NCBI RefSeq assembly: GCF_025264685.1
Contig: NZ_CP073721.1
Coordinates: 7,643,501 to 7,707,500, forward strand
Direction of reading: 5' to 3'
Origin: Dactylosporangium roseum
GTDB lineage: Bacteria > Actinomycetota > Actinomycetes > Mycobacteriales > Micromonosporaceae
DNA length: 64,000 bases
Shown: positions 36,308 to 45,188 of the stretch, one piece after another
Layout: every line of letters starts with the position of its first letter
Numbering within the stretch: position 1 is the stretch's first letter
The notes under the pieces: generated by a model
Seen by the model: the letters and a program-made list of their open reading frames with translations, nothing else
Told to the model about the DNA's origin: nothing
The model's database searches: none
Program-made: the position numbers and the translations under genes

Positions 36308-37405
36308 CTACCCGACGCGGGCGCCCTCGTGGTGGTGGGCGAGCCCGGCGTGGTGGTCGGCGCCGGTTGGATCGGCGTGCACGAACGCCCGGGTGAGCCG
36401 CGGCACCGCGTGGATGAGCCGGTGCTCGGCGTCCACCGCGATGCCGTGCGCCTGCGTCAGGCTCAGTTCGGCGTCCACCACGATCTCGCACTCGGCGCGT
36501 AGCTGGTGGCCGATCCACCGCAGGTGCACGACACCGACGTCGAGGACACCGGGGGTAGCGCGCAGCGTGGCTTCGACCGTGTCGACGAGGACCGGGTCGA
36601 CCGCGTCCATCAGCCGCCGGTACACCTCCCGGGCGGCGTCTTTGAGCACGAACAGGATCGCCACGGTGATGAGCAGGCCGACGACCGGGTCGGCCCACCG
36701 CCAGCCGAGCGGGACGCCGCCGGCGCTGAACAGCACGGCGAGGGAGGTGAATCCGTCGGTGCGGGCGTGCAGCCCGTCGGCGACGAGCGCGGCCGAACCG
36801 ATGCGTCGGCCCACGCGGATCCGGTAGCGGGCGACGATCTCGTTGCCGGCGAAGCCGACCAGCGCGGCGAGCGTGACGTAGGGCAGGTGCGCCACGTCGG
36901 CAGGGTGGACGAGCCGCTGGACCGCCTGGTAGCCGGCCAGCGCAGCGGAACCGGCGACGACCAGGACGATCAGGACACCGGCGAGGTCCTCGGCCCGGCC
37001 GAAACCGTAGGTGTACCGGCGGGTCGCGGCCCGCCTGCCCAGGACGAACGCAATGCCCAGCGGAACGGCGGTCAGCGCGTCGGCGACATTGTGCAAGGTG
37101 TCACCGAGCAGCGCGACGGAACCGGAGAAGGCGACCACGACCGCCTGCATGGCCGCGGTGGCACCCAGCACCGCCAGGGAGATCCACAGCGCCCGGATCC
37201 CCTCACGGCTGGACTCCAGCGCCGGATCGACCTTGTCGGCGGCGTCGTGCGAGTGCGGGGCGAGGATGTGGCCGAGCCGGTGTCGCAGCGCGGCGAGCCG
37301 ACCGCCGTGCCCATGGTGATGACCACGCCCGTGATCGTGCTCGTGCGGCTCGGGGTGGACCTGGTGTGCCCCGGATCGGTGATAGTGGCCGTGGTCGTCG
37401 CCCAC
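36308..37405 (-). CDS. Cation diffusion facilitator (CDF) metal exporter
   Basis: 365 residues. A His-rich cytoplasmic N-terminus (HEHDHGRGHHHGHGG) and a membrane domain with the HN..D motifs of CDF transporters (GDTLHNVADALTAVPL, and ADGLHARTDGFTSLAVL). The C-terminal cytoplasmic domain ends in another His-rich stretch. The likely substrate is Zn2+, by analogy with ZitB/CzcD. It is the first gene of an operon with the ArsR regulator. The 189 bases upstream contain an A/T-rich promoter-like tract (AATAATATGTG). Confidence 0.92.
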   Translation of the reverse strand: MGDDHGHYHRSGAHQVHPEPHEHDHGRGHHHGHGGRLAALRHRLGHILAPHSHDAADKVDPALESSREGIRALWISLAVLGATAAMQAVVVAFSGSVALLGDTLHNVADALTAVPLGIAFVLGRRAATRRYTYGFGRAEDLAGVLIVLVVAGSAALAGYQAVQRLVHPADVAHLPYVTLAALVGFAGNEIVARYRIRVGRRIGSAALVADGLHARTDGFTSLAVLFSAGGVPLGWRWADPVVGLLITVAILFVLKDAAREVYRRLMDAVDPVLVDTVEATLRATPGVLDVGVVHLRWIGHQLRAECEIVVDAELSLTQAHGIAVDAEHRLIHAVPRLTRAFVHADPTGADHHAGLAHHHEGARVG

Positions 37406-37594
37406 GATGGGGCCCCCTTTCGCTCACGGCGTGCTGCGGTCGACCCGAATAATATGTGCTCAAGTGCGCACGCGACAATCACGCAATTGCGAACGCCGTG
37501 CAACAGCACACGGTGCGACACGACGCCGCGATCTGAACTGCAGGCGCGATGGTCGGGTGATCACCGATCACCGCGCCGGCCAGCTCTTGACGGC

Positions 37595-38908
37595 CTACCG
37601 ATCTCGGCACCTCTCGCTGCTCCTGCGCTCGTTGCTGCGCCGAGGCTGGCGACGAGTGCTGCGGAGCAGTCGGGCGGTGGCTTTGGCACAGCGGCGCTGC
37701 ACGGCGGGCAGGACGGTGGTGTAGATGTCCGCAGTGACCGCGATGCTGGCGTGCCCGAGTTGGTGTTGGAGGGTCTTCAGGTCGGCGCCAGCGGCGTGGG
37801 CCAGGCACGCGGCGCCGTGCCTCAGGTCGTGCAGCCGGATCGGCGGCAGGTCGGTCGTGCCGAGCAGGCGAACGAAGCGGCGGGTGACGGCATCCGGGTG
37901 CAGCGGCCGACCGTCCGGGGCGGTGAACACGTAGCCGCTGGCGTCCCACGCTCCATCGTGGACGCCTCGTTCGAGGCGCTGTCGGCGCTGGTGGGCGTGG
38001 AGCACTTTGACGGTGTGTTTGTCCAGGGCGATGGTGCGCCACCCGGCCTGGGTTTTCGGGTCGCCCTCGTACACCTGGTAGGCGGCGGTGGTGCGGGCTT
38101 TGCTGATGGTGAGTTCGGCGTGGTCGAGGTCCAGGTCGCTCCAGCGCAGTGCGGCGGCCTCGCTGCGGCGTAGGCCGCGCAGGGCGAGCAGCCACCACAA
38201 TCCGTACAGCCGGTCGTCTCGTACCACGTGCAGGAACGCCTTGAGCTGGGTCGGGGTCCACACCGCGACGGCGGGGCGGCGGCCGGTGGCCTGCCAGGCG
38301 GCGACGCGGGCGCGGGACCAGACCACCGGGCGGGGCTTGGCATGGGTGGGCAGCTCCAGCCGCCGGGCTGGGTTGTCGGGCAGCAGGCCCTCGCGGACAG
38401 CGGCGTTGAGCGCGGCCCGCAGCGTGGTCCGAATGTGGGCGAGGGTGCACGGGGTGTGTGGTTTGCCGGAGCGGTTGGTCTCCTGCCCGATGCGTTCGAA
38501 CGCCGTCGCCAGGTGCTGCACGGTCAGTTCGCCCAGCCGGATGTGACCGAGGTGCGGGATGAGGAACTGTTCGATGTAGCCGGTGTGCGACAGCCGGGTG
38601 GTGGGGCGGATCGCGGTGCGGGTGGACAGCCAGAACCGCAGCCACCGGGCCACGGTCCACCCGGCGACGGTACGGTCAGCCACGCCTTGGGCGAGGAACG
38701 CCTCCATCGCCTGGGCCGCCGCCGTCTGCGACGGGTGGCCTCCCCGCCGGACCCGCTGCGCCCGGCCGAAAATGTCCACTGTGGAGCAGTGGAAGTACCA
38801 GGAGCCGTGATTCGGCGCCACGAGGCGGGAGCAGGACCTGCCCCGCCGTCGGCCGGTCGCCGGATCGATGCACCCGCACCGTTTGACCACAACACCTTTG
38901 CCTGCCAT
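37595..38908 (-). CDS. Tyrosine site-specific integrase 2
   Basis: 437 residues from ATG 38908. N-terminal KRCGCIDPATG...HGSWYF block, core-binding domain, and catalytic Arg (GLRRSEA), HDLRHG, GHAS and Tyr (TADIYTTV), all intact. It lies mid-island with no recognisable attachment core nearby, so it may be a fossil of an older insertion or act at a distance. Similar to integrase 3 along its whole length. Confidence 0.9.
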   Translation of the reverse strand: MAGKGVVVKRCGCIDPATGRRRGRSCSRLVAPNHGSWYFHCSTVDIFGRAQRVRRGGHPSQTAAAQAMEAFLAQGVADRTVAGWTVARWLRFWLSTRTAIRPTTRLSHTGYIEQFLIPHLGHIRLGELTVQHLATAFERIGQETNRSGKPHTPCTLAHIRTTLRAALNAAVREGLLPDNPARRLELPTHAKPRPVVWSRARVAAWQATGRRPAVAVWTPTQLKAFLHVVRDDRLYGLWWLLALRGLRRSEAAALRWSDLDLDHAELTISKARTTAAYQVYEGDPKTQAGWRTIALDKHTVKVLHAHQRRQRLERGVHDGAWDASGYVFTAPDGRPLHPDAVTRRFVRLLGTTDLPPIRLHDLRHGAACLAHAAGADLKTLQHQLGHASIAVTADIYTTVLPAVQRRCAKATARLLRSTRRQPRRSNERRSSERCRDR

Positions 38909-38961
38909 CGCGAACACCCCTTTTGGGACGCAACCGTGTGAGGTTGTTGAGGATGCCCGCA

Positions 38962-38989
38962 CGATCAATCGGATATTGTCGATTGATCG
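38962..38989. promoter_or_regulatory. Inverted repeat upstream of integrase 2
   Basis: 10-base arms CGATCAATCG and CGATTGATCG with an 8-base A/T-rich spacer, 54 bases before the integrase 2 ATG. A candidate operator controlling the integrase, or an arm site. The rest of 38990-39318 has no supported gene. Confidence 0.5.
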
Positions 38990-39318
38990 GGTGGATCTTT
39001 CAGAAATCGAACCCGAGGTCATCGGCTGTACGGGCTGGCCGGATGGCTTGAACGCGACGCCGGGCGTGAAACCGCCGCAGGCGGGTGGGATCGACGTGAC
39101 CAAGGCGGCGTCAGTCACGGCGCTCGGATCGAACTCGACGACGCGTCGCAGCACAACGTCGTGTTCCCGAATGGCCGGTAGCCGGTGTCGGCTGGGCAAC
39201 AGCACGTCTGGGGACGGTGCATCCCACCGCGCCAGCCGGAGGTGCTGGCTTGCAGCTCCGGTGGTCTGCGCGGTGCGCCGGGGCTGTTCTGGTTTGTGTG
39301 ATCTTGCTGGTGACTAGT

Positions 39319-39570
39319 CTAGGCGAGTTCGCGGAGATCTATGCCAAGGGCGTTGGCCAGCGACAGCATGGTGAAGTAGCCGGGCTCGACCACGCGGCCG
39401 GATTCGATCTTGCGCAGGGTTGACACGGCGACGTGGGCCTGTCCGGCGAGGTTCTCCTGCGTCATGCCTTTGTCGATGCGTAGAGCGCGCAGCCGTACGG
39501 CGAGCATGTTGGCCTGCTCGCGGAACCGGCTTTCCTCACGTCGGGTGCGCCCTGCTGGCACGCAGAGCAT
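39319..39570 (-). CDS. XRE family transcriptional regulator
   Basis: 83 residues from ATG 39570. The helix-turn-helix is MTQENLAGQAHVAVSTLRKIESG, ending in a short C-terminus. ATG 39570 is 10 bases from a perfect 22-base palindrome, so autoregulation is likely. It is divergent from the DUF5131 gene and may control the DUF5131/TcmP pair. Confidence 0.85.
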   Translation of the reverse strand: MLCVPAGRTRREESRFREQANMLAVRLRALRIDKGMTQENLAGQAHVAVSTLRKIESGRVVEPGYFTMLSLANALGIDLRELA

Positions 39571-39579
39571 TGTAGTGAT

Positions 39580-39601
39580 AAATTTTGACCGGTCAAAATT
39601 T
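39580..39601. promoter_or_regulatory. Perfect 22-bp palindrome, probable XRE operator
   Basis: Two halves AAATTTTGACC and GGTCAAAATTT, with no spacer. It lies between the divergent XRE and DUF5131 genes and overlaps their likely promoters. Strikingly A/T-rich for this genome. Confidence 0.75.
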
Positions 39602-39659
39602 CCTACTACTGGCAATCAATCGGCCTGGCTACGTTGAGGGCTGGTGGAGGTGATGCCCG

Positions 39660-40415
39660 GTGGCGACCCGGACCGCGATCGAGTGGACAGAGGTCACCTG
39701 GAACCCGACCACGGGTTGCGACCAGATCTCGGCTGGTTGCGACAACTGCTATGCGCTGACGCTGGCCAAGCGGCTCAAGGCAATGGGTGCGGTCAAGTAC
39801 CAGAATGACGGCGACCCGCGGACGTCCGGGCCCGGCTTCGGTCTCACCGTGCATGAGACCGCGCTGCGGCAGCCTTACACCTGGACCGCGCCGAGCGTGG
39901 TGTTCGTCAACTCGATGAGCGACCTGTTCCACGCCCGCGTCCCGATCGGGTTTGTCCGCGACGTCTTCGCCGTCATCGCCGACACCCCGCAGCACACCTA
40001 CCAGGTGCTCACGAAACGGTCGACGCGACTGCGTAGGCTCGCCGAGCGGCTGGACTGGCCGGCGAATCTGTGGATGGGCGTGTCCGTCGAGGACGTCGCC
40101 ACGCTTACCCGTATTAACGATCTCCGCGTCGTCCCGGCGGCTGTCCGGTTCGTCTCGTGCGAGCCGCTCCTCGGCCCGCTCGACACGATCGACCTTGACG
40201 GTGTCGGCTGGGTCATCGCGGGCGGTGAGTCCGGTCCACGGCACCGGCCGATCGACCCGGCCTGGGTGACCCAACTCCGGGACCGCTGCATCGCCGCTGA
40301 GGTGCCGTTTTTCTTCAAGCAGTGGGGAGGCCGCACGCCGAAAGCCGGCGGCCGGCTGCTGGAGGGCCGTACTTGGGACGAGATGCCAACGCCGATGCTG
40401 GCGGCTACGGCGTGA
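39660..40415 (+). CDS. DUF5131 (phage Gp37/Gp68) family protein, radical-SAM-like
   Basis: 251 residues from GTG 39660 with GGAGGTG upstream. The family opening is IEWTEVTWNPTTGC with three cysteines at 20, 27 and 30, which may ligate an iron-sulfur cluster; EPLLGP and IAGGESGP follow. These proteins occur paired with TcmP, the convergent gene here. Their reaction is unknown. Confidence 0.88.
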   Translation: MATRTAIEWTEVTWNPTTGCDQISAGCDNCYALTLAKRLKAMGAVKYQNDGDPRTSGPGFGLTVHETALRQPYTWTAPSVVFVNSMSDLFHARVPIGFVRDVFAVIADTPQHTYQVLTKRSTRLRRLAERLDWPANLWMGVSVEDVATLTRINDLRVVPAAVRFVSCEPLLGPLDTIDLDGVGWVIAGGESGPRHRPIDPAWVTQLRDRCIAAEVPFFFKQWGGRTPKAGGRLLEGRTWDEMPTPMLAATA

Positions 40416-41577
40416 CTTGGCCGGGCGGTGCGACGACGAAGTCTCGCAGTTGCTTCGCGTTGCCGACCACGGTCAGTCCGCCCGCACCCTGCACGGCACG
40501 CACGGCCTTGCGGACCGTCGATTCGGTGACCACGCCGTAGGCGTCACCGAATACCGCCCAGACATGATCGACAAGACGAACCTGGCCTTGGCCAGCTATC
40601 AGGGTCCGCAGGTTGCGGATCACGGCACCCTGCGCGGCACGTTGCTCCGCCTCGATCTGTTGATCGACGGTGTCGCCGAAGCTGAACAACGCGTCATCTT
40701 CGTCATCGTCGGCCGGGCCGAGCGCTCGCATCCACTCCTGTCGGGCTCGCGCGACCGCGTCGGCGAACACCCAGATTCCGTGGGTGCGGCGGCTGAGAAA
40801 GATCAGGTGGTAGATCGGCTGGTGATGTACGCGGCGCCGTACGGGAACGGTCACCGGATGCATGCCGCCCACAGCGGCCAGCCGGCGCGCATACTCCTCC
40901 GCCACCGCGAAGGTGGCGGACTCGAAGTCGCGGGCCGCCGAGGCATTGTGGGCGTCGAGCGCGCATTGGCGCCACCATGTACCGCCGCAGGTGCGGTCCA
41001 TCACCGGCAACGCGTCGTGGTCGAGCAGCCCGGCCTTCAGCGCACCAGCGGCCCGGCGGGTCAGATCCGCACTGAAGTTCAGGAGAACCTCGGTCGAGGG
41101 CCACACTCCCCGACGCGTTCCACCAAGCACATTTGCTAGCTCCGTGAACGGAAGATTCGCCCCGCACGGGTCCAGGAACAGAAACAGCGGCACACCTTCC
41201 GCCTGCCGCAGGACTGCCGGTAGATGAGACAGGACTTCGCCGGGCTGCGCCTCCGACTGGACTCCCCGGGAGCGATACTCGGCAACCACCGCCGACAGTC
41301 GCTTGAAGTCAGACGGCTTCTTCTCCACCAGCACCGACTCGATGACCGCCTGCGCGGCGCTGGCCGACGTCTTCAGGATCAGCTCCGCCGAGCCCGGACT
41401 GCCATCCGGGTACCGACCCCGGCCGGCGAACCCGTCGAGGACGACGACCCGCCGACCGGGCGCTTTCGAGCCGGTCATCTCCGCGAAGGGCATCACGTAG
41501 GTGCCAAGGATCTTGTGCTTAAAGATCGACTGGGCATGCTGCTCGTCCAGCAACCCCGAGGACGTGCCCTTGGCCAT
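40405..41577 (-). CDS. Three-Cys-motif partner protein TcmP
   Basis: 390 residues from ATG 41577 with a strong GGAGG seven bases upstream. VVVLDGFAGRGRYPDGSPGSA and FLFLDPCGANLPF are the TcmP hallmarks; they look like a methyltransferase-type Rossmann fold. It converges on the DUF5131 gene and the two overlap by 11 bases at their 3' ends, so antisense effects are possible. The pair is known to co-occur; function is unknown. Confidence 0.85.
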   Translation of the reverse strand: MAKGTSSGLLDEQHAQSIFKHKILGTYVMPFAEMTGSKAPGRRVVVLDGFAGRGRYPDGSPGSAELILKTSASAAQAVIESVLVEKKPSDFKRLSAVVAEYRSRGVQSEAQPGEVLSHLPAVLRQAEGVPLFLFLDPCGANLPFTELANVLGGTRRGVWPSTEVLLNFSADLTRRAAGALKAGLLDHDALPVMDRTCGGTWWRQCALDAHNASAARDFESATFAVAEEYARRLAAVGGMHPVTVPVRRRVHHQPIYHLIFLSRRTHGIWVFADAVARARQEWMRALGPADDDEDDALFSFGDTVDQQIEAEQRAAQGAVIRNLRTLIAGQGQVRLVDHVWAVFGDAYGVVTESTVRKAVRAVQGAGGLTVVGNAKQLRDFVVAPPGQVTP

Positions 41578-41852
41578 GCCCACCTCCCATGCGGCGGACA
41601 CTCATTGTATTGATTGGTGTTCGTAGTGTCACGGTCGCATGGCGTCGACGCCCCGTGAAACTTGCTCCCCGATTCACATGGACGGGCGTCGCTGAGCAGG
41701 ATCTGTGCCGAGTCGCTATGGCGACCTGAGGTCGCGAGCTGCTTTCGAGGTCTGGTGAAACAGCAGGCAGACGGCATTGCCGAGCTGCAATTTGGAGGAA
41801 AGGCGCCGTACCGCGCACGATGCCCTGTGCCCGGACAGCGCCTCCGCAGTTG

Positions 41853-43187
41853 TCATCTGCCGATGGCTCGCACCGCGTCGTCGTAGTGCCGCTTGCGTTC
41901 GATGAAGATGCGGGTGTTGAAGCCCAAGGCGTCGAGCACGGACGGTGTCATGCTGTACGACTTCGCCTTCCACGCTTTCGCGGCGTCGACGCTGAGCGAG
42001 TACGCCATAAACAGCTGGAAGTCACCGGAAATCCCCGCCTGCTGTAGCAGCGCCACGTAGCCGGCCGCGTACCGCAGCGCGTAGTCGGTGTTGTAGATGA
42101 GATTGGTGCGCACCACGATGTCTTCGCTGTCGACCGTGGACCAGTCCCGGTAGACCTTCAACGCCACCAACTTCGCGGTGTCGACGCGCATCTGACCGAT
42201 CCCGACCGACCCGGAGTACAGCATCTCCGACTTCTGTGTCGCGCCCTTGCGCGCGGACAGGTAGTTGCCGCCCTCGTGGTAGATGATGTGCGCCAAGGTC
42301 TGACCTTGGATCTTCGCGTTCGTGGCGGCCTTGTCGAGCTGCGGGGCCAGTTGTAGCAGAGCGCGCTCTCTGGCACCGGCATCACCGCGCAGCCTGATGT
42401 GGGTCGGGAAGTATCCGGCCGTGCCGCCGCTGTTGCTCGTCGACCCGCCAGAGGTTGCGCCGCCGGATGCCGAGGTGCCGCCGCCGGGCGCTGCGGTCCA
42501 CGTGACGTGGTTGGACGTGACGCGCCCGTCCGCGACGACCCAGTGGTCCGGTCCGTCGCCGGAGTAGCAGTAGCTCTGCGTCGCGGCTGAACCAGTCGTG
42601 TTCGTCGTCAGGGTGAAGGTGTAGAAGCCGCCGGGAGAGACGGAGTCGTAGCAGCGGACGCTAACCGCGGTGTTCGGTGTGAATCCGGTCAATGTGATCG
42701 CGTACCGGTAGCCGGCCGGAGCGGCTGGGCCGCGAGCCAGCGTCACCGAAGCAGTGGAGGCCTCTGGTGCGCCGGGGGCGGCGCCGCAGTCCGGCACGGC
42801 GGGGTCGACCCACGGTGTGCCACGCAGGCTGCCGGAGGTCGCGCCGTTGTTGTAGAACGCGTCGGCGGACACGTAGAAGCTGTCGTTCCAGGGCGACGAC
42901 CCGACTCGGTACCACCACGGATTGCCGTCTGCCACCTGGAAGCCACGCACCTTGCAGCTGATCTGCACGGTGGCGTAGGCCGCGATACGCGGCCCAGCGG
43001 TGCCGCCGGCGTTGGTGTAGTTGGTCCAGGTGTTCGCCGCGCCACCGGTCGTCTCGGCACGACCAACGGCGGCGTGTCCAGTGGCCGGCGCCAGTGCGAC
43101 ACCCAGCATAGGCACTGCAAGGAGCGTTGCAGCCATCCGAAGCCAGCGCGTCCGGGCGGTGCTCGGGATCCGCGAACCTGGTGTCAT
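41853..43187 (-). CDS. Secreted lysozyme/transglycosylase-like protein
   Basis: 444 residues from ATG 43187 (ATG 43262 would add 25). The signal peptide is LRMAATLLAVPMLGVALAPATGHA. The middle has two beta-rich stretches with paired cysteines and a Ser/Gly linker. The C-terminal domain (QTLAHIIYHEGGNYLS, SVGIGQMRV, YALRYAAGYVALLQQAG) resembles a transglycosylase/lysozyme fold with a candidate Glu. It is likely a cell-wall hydrolase, perhaps for transfer or competition. Confidence 0.65.
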   Translation of the reverse strand: MTPGSRIPSTARTRWLRMAATLLAVPMLGVALAPATGHAAVGRAETTGGAANTWTNYTNAGGTAGPRIAAYATVQISCKVRGFQVADGNPWWYRVGSSPWNDSFYVSADAFYNNGATSGSLRGTPWVDPAVPDCGAAPGAPEASTASVTLARGPAAPAGYRYAITLTGFTPNTAVSVRCYDSVSPGGFYTFTLTTNTTGSAATQSYCYSGDGPDHWVVADGRVTSNHVTWTAAPGGGTSASGGATSGGSTSNSGGTAGYFPTHIRLRGDAGARERALLQLAPQLDKAATNAKIQGQTLAHIIYHEGGNYLSARKGATQKSEMLYSGSVGIGQMRVDTAKLVALKVYRDWSTVDSEDIVVRTNLIYNTDYALRYAAGYVALLQQAGISGDFQLFMAYSLSVDAAKAWKAKSYSMTPSVLDALGFNTRIFIERKRHYDDAVRAIGR

Positions 43188-43623
43188 CTCTTCCACGACC
43201 TCTTGGACTATCGGGCACGGGTTCGTGCCGACGACTCGACGGTCCTCAGGATCGTTGACCATGGCGGCTATAGCAGCTGATTAACCCGGCCCAGCGCACC
43301 ATACGGGCGATTTGCGGCCTCTGTCATTCGGGGATTCCCCCGATCCGTGGAATCAAGTGGTCAACTGCGCACGAGGGTGCGCGGCGTGGGCGGCGCCGAC
43401 CTACATGCCAACCGGCGCCCCACAGCGGGCCTCACTGGCCACCGCGTCCTAGAGGGGACGCCCGCCTCAGGCGGCCGACACTGACGCTGCTGCCCTGATC
43501 TCGCCGTATTCGACGCGCCCGTCAGTGGTCCGACCGTCGGTTGACGCCGCACGTCAGTGGGATTGTCTCGACGTAGATCCGTCGTAATGACCACAGCCAC
43601 CACGGTGGCCTGCCGCGCCACGT
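43188..43623. other. 436-base intergenic region
   Basis: Upstream region of the secreted protein gene. Short open frames here show no ribosome site or recognisable product; I see no repeat or RNA gene. Confidence 0.5.
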
Positions 43624-43953
43624 CTAAAGGCTATCGAGATAGGCGTTGCCGTTGTCGTGGGCCGATTGGAGCATCGCATGCGCTTGTTCCACCACGGCCG
43701 CGGCATTCCTCAAGTGCACAGTCGCATCGATCAGGTACTGGCTGTTGGCCGCAGTCTGTTCCAGGCGAACAGCGGCCCTGTTCAGCGCCTCGAAGTGCGC
43801 CGCCAGACCGGCCTGCGATCACGCCGCGGTGGCGAGGCATTTCCGGACGGCGGACCGGAGATCCCCGACGTTTCGGATCGGCCAGTTGAGATCGCCGTCG
43901 TCGTCGAAATAGTCCGATGACGACCATTCCGGGGTAATGCCGGGCGGTGACAT
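43624..43953 (-). pseudogene. Small helical protein gene interrupted by an in-frame TGA
   Basis: From ATG 43953 the frame encodes 44 residues (SPPGITPEWSSSDYFDDDG...), meets TGA at 43819-43821, then continues in the same frame for 65 codons of clearly coding, helical sequence (HFEALNRAAVRLEQTAANSQ, NAAAVVEQAHAMLQSAH) to TAG at 43624. Read through, it gives about 110 residues. The second half has no good start. This is either a nonsense-mutated gene or a case of readthrough. Product unknown; the helical half resembles small WXG-like or accessory proteins only in a general way. Confidence 0.6.
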
Positions 43954-44105
43954 GGCAATCACGCTAGGTGCGGTTGGGTCTGCCGGTCCATGACGCCATC
44001 GGGGCGGCACGATCCTGCCATGGGGTGTCTGGCTGGCGCACCGGCCGACGCGTCGACGAGGATCGACGAGCGCTTGTCCCCTGGTCTGGAGGAGGTCACG
44101 GTTCC

Positions 44106-44707
44106 ATGCAGGTGCGGATCGCCGTGACGGATCCCCTGCCCGTCTTCCGGCACGGCGTCGTCGAGATTCTGCGCGACGCCGGCTTCGAGTCTGAGACGCC
44201 GGACGATCTCTTCGCGTGGGTCCGCGACGAGCAGACCACCATCGTCATCCTCACGCTGCAGGCCGAGGCGGACTGGCGCACGCTCGAGGGGCTGCACCGC
44301 ACAGCCGCCGGCCTCGTGGTGGTGGCCCTGCTTGAGCAGATGTCGGTGCGTGACTCCGTGCGGGCACTGCGCGCCGGGGCGGCTTGTGTCATGGCCCGGG
44401 ATGCCACCCCGTCGGCGTTCCGTGAGCGGTTCCGGGCGGTGGTGCGTGGCGAGAGCGTGGTTCCGGTCGAGGTGTTGCGCGAGTTGGCCGCACCCGTGGC
44501 GGACTCGACCGTGTCGACCGAGCCTTCGCAGACCGAGCGGGACGGCTGCGTAGCCTGGCGCGGGGCACCACTGTCGGTCGGTTGGCGGCCGAGGCCGGCT
44601 ACTCCGAGCGCATGATGTTCCGCCTGCTCCGGGACCTGTATACCCGGATTGGTGCGCGGAACCGGACGGACGCGCTCATCACGGCGCAACACCACGGCTG
44701 GATCTGA
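44106..44707 (+). pseudogene. Response-regulator-like protein, frameshifted before its HTH
   Basis: From ATG 44106 the frame gives a receiver-like domain (VRIAVTDPLPVFRHGVVEIL...) and a linker to about residue 146. It then breaks near 44543: after QTERD one missing base would restore TGGCTGCGT. The other frame carries a perfect LuxR/NarL-type helix-turn-helix (TVGRLAAEAGYSERMMFRLL) to TGA 44705-44707. It is a 200-residue regulator with a single-base deletion, real or a sequence error. Confidence 0.75.
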
Positions 44708-45187
44708 TCAGCCGAGCATTGCCCTCACCCGGGGCAGCGGACTGCCCGGCCAGTTCGCGGTCAGGGCGGCGAAGAGCTCGCGCCGCCGGAACCGTGCGCC
44801 TCCCAGGTTCAAGATCTGTTGGGCCGCCTGATAGGCGCTGAGCGCCGCCTGCTCGCCCAATTCGGGTCGCAGCAACGTGAGCCCCGCGAGCGCGAGACCT
44901 TCGACCTCATACGTACGATAGCTGCCAGGCGCCGTGGCCCGCAGGTCACGAGCCAGGTCGGCGGCCGTCGCGAAGGCATGCAGGGTGCGCTCACCCGTGT
45001 CGCCTTCGCGGAGAGCGGCGACGCCCTGCACGGCGAAGGCCTCGGCCGCAAACAGACCCTGGGCGTACCGGGTGGCCAGGCTCGCCGCGGCGAAGGCGCG
45101 ATCCGGAGCGCCCAGGCTGAGCTCGACGACCGCCAGAGTCGTGCCTGCGGTGCTCCAGAGATCCGGATCGCCGACCCGGACCGCCAC
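44708..45187 (-). CDS. TPR-like C-terminal part of a split STAND NTPase
   Basis: 159 residues, entirely helical TPR-like (STAGTTLAVVELSLGAPDRAF, LAGLTLLRPELGEQAALSAYQ). The start (GTG 45187) lies one base after the stop of the preceding frame. It continues the TPR array of that frame, so it looks like the tail of one protein rather than a free one. Confidence 0.65.
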   Translation of the reverse strand: MAVRVGDPDLWSTAGTTLAVVELSLGAPDRAFAAASLATRYAQGLFAAEAFAVQGVAALREGDTGERTLHAFATAADLARDLRATAPGSYRTYEVEGLALAGLTLLRPELGEQAALSAYQAAQQILNLGGARFRRRELFAALTANWPGSPLPRVRAMLG

Positions 45188-45188
45188 G

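Noticed and set aside
43557..43927. Open frames on both strands over 43.56-43.93 kb
   Set aside because: The minus-strand frame with the in-frame TGA has clear coding bias; the others are its shadows.
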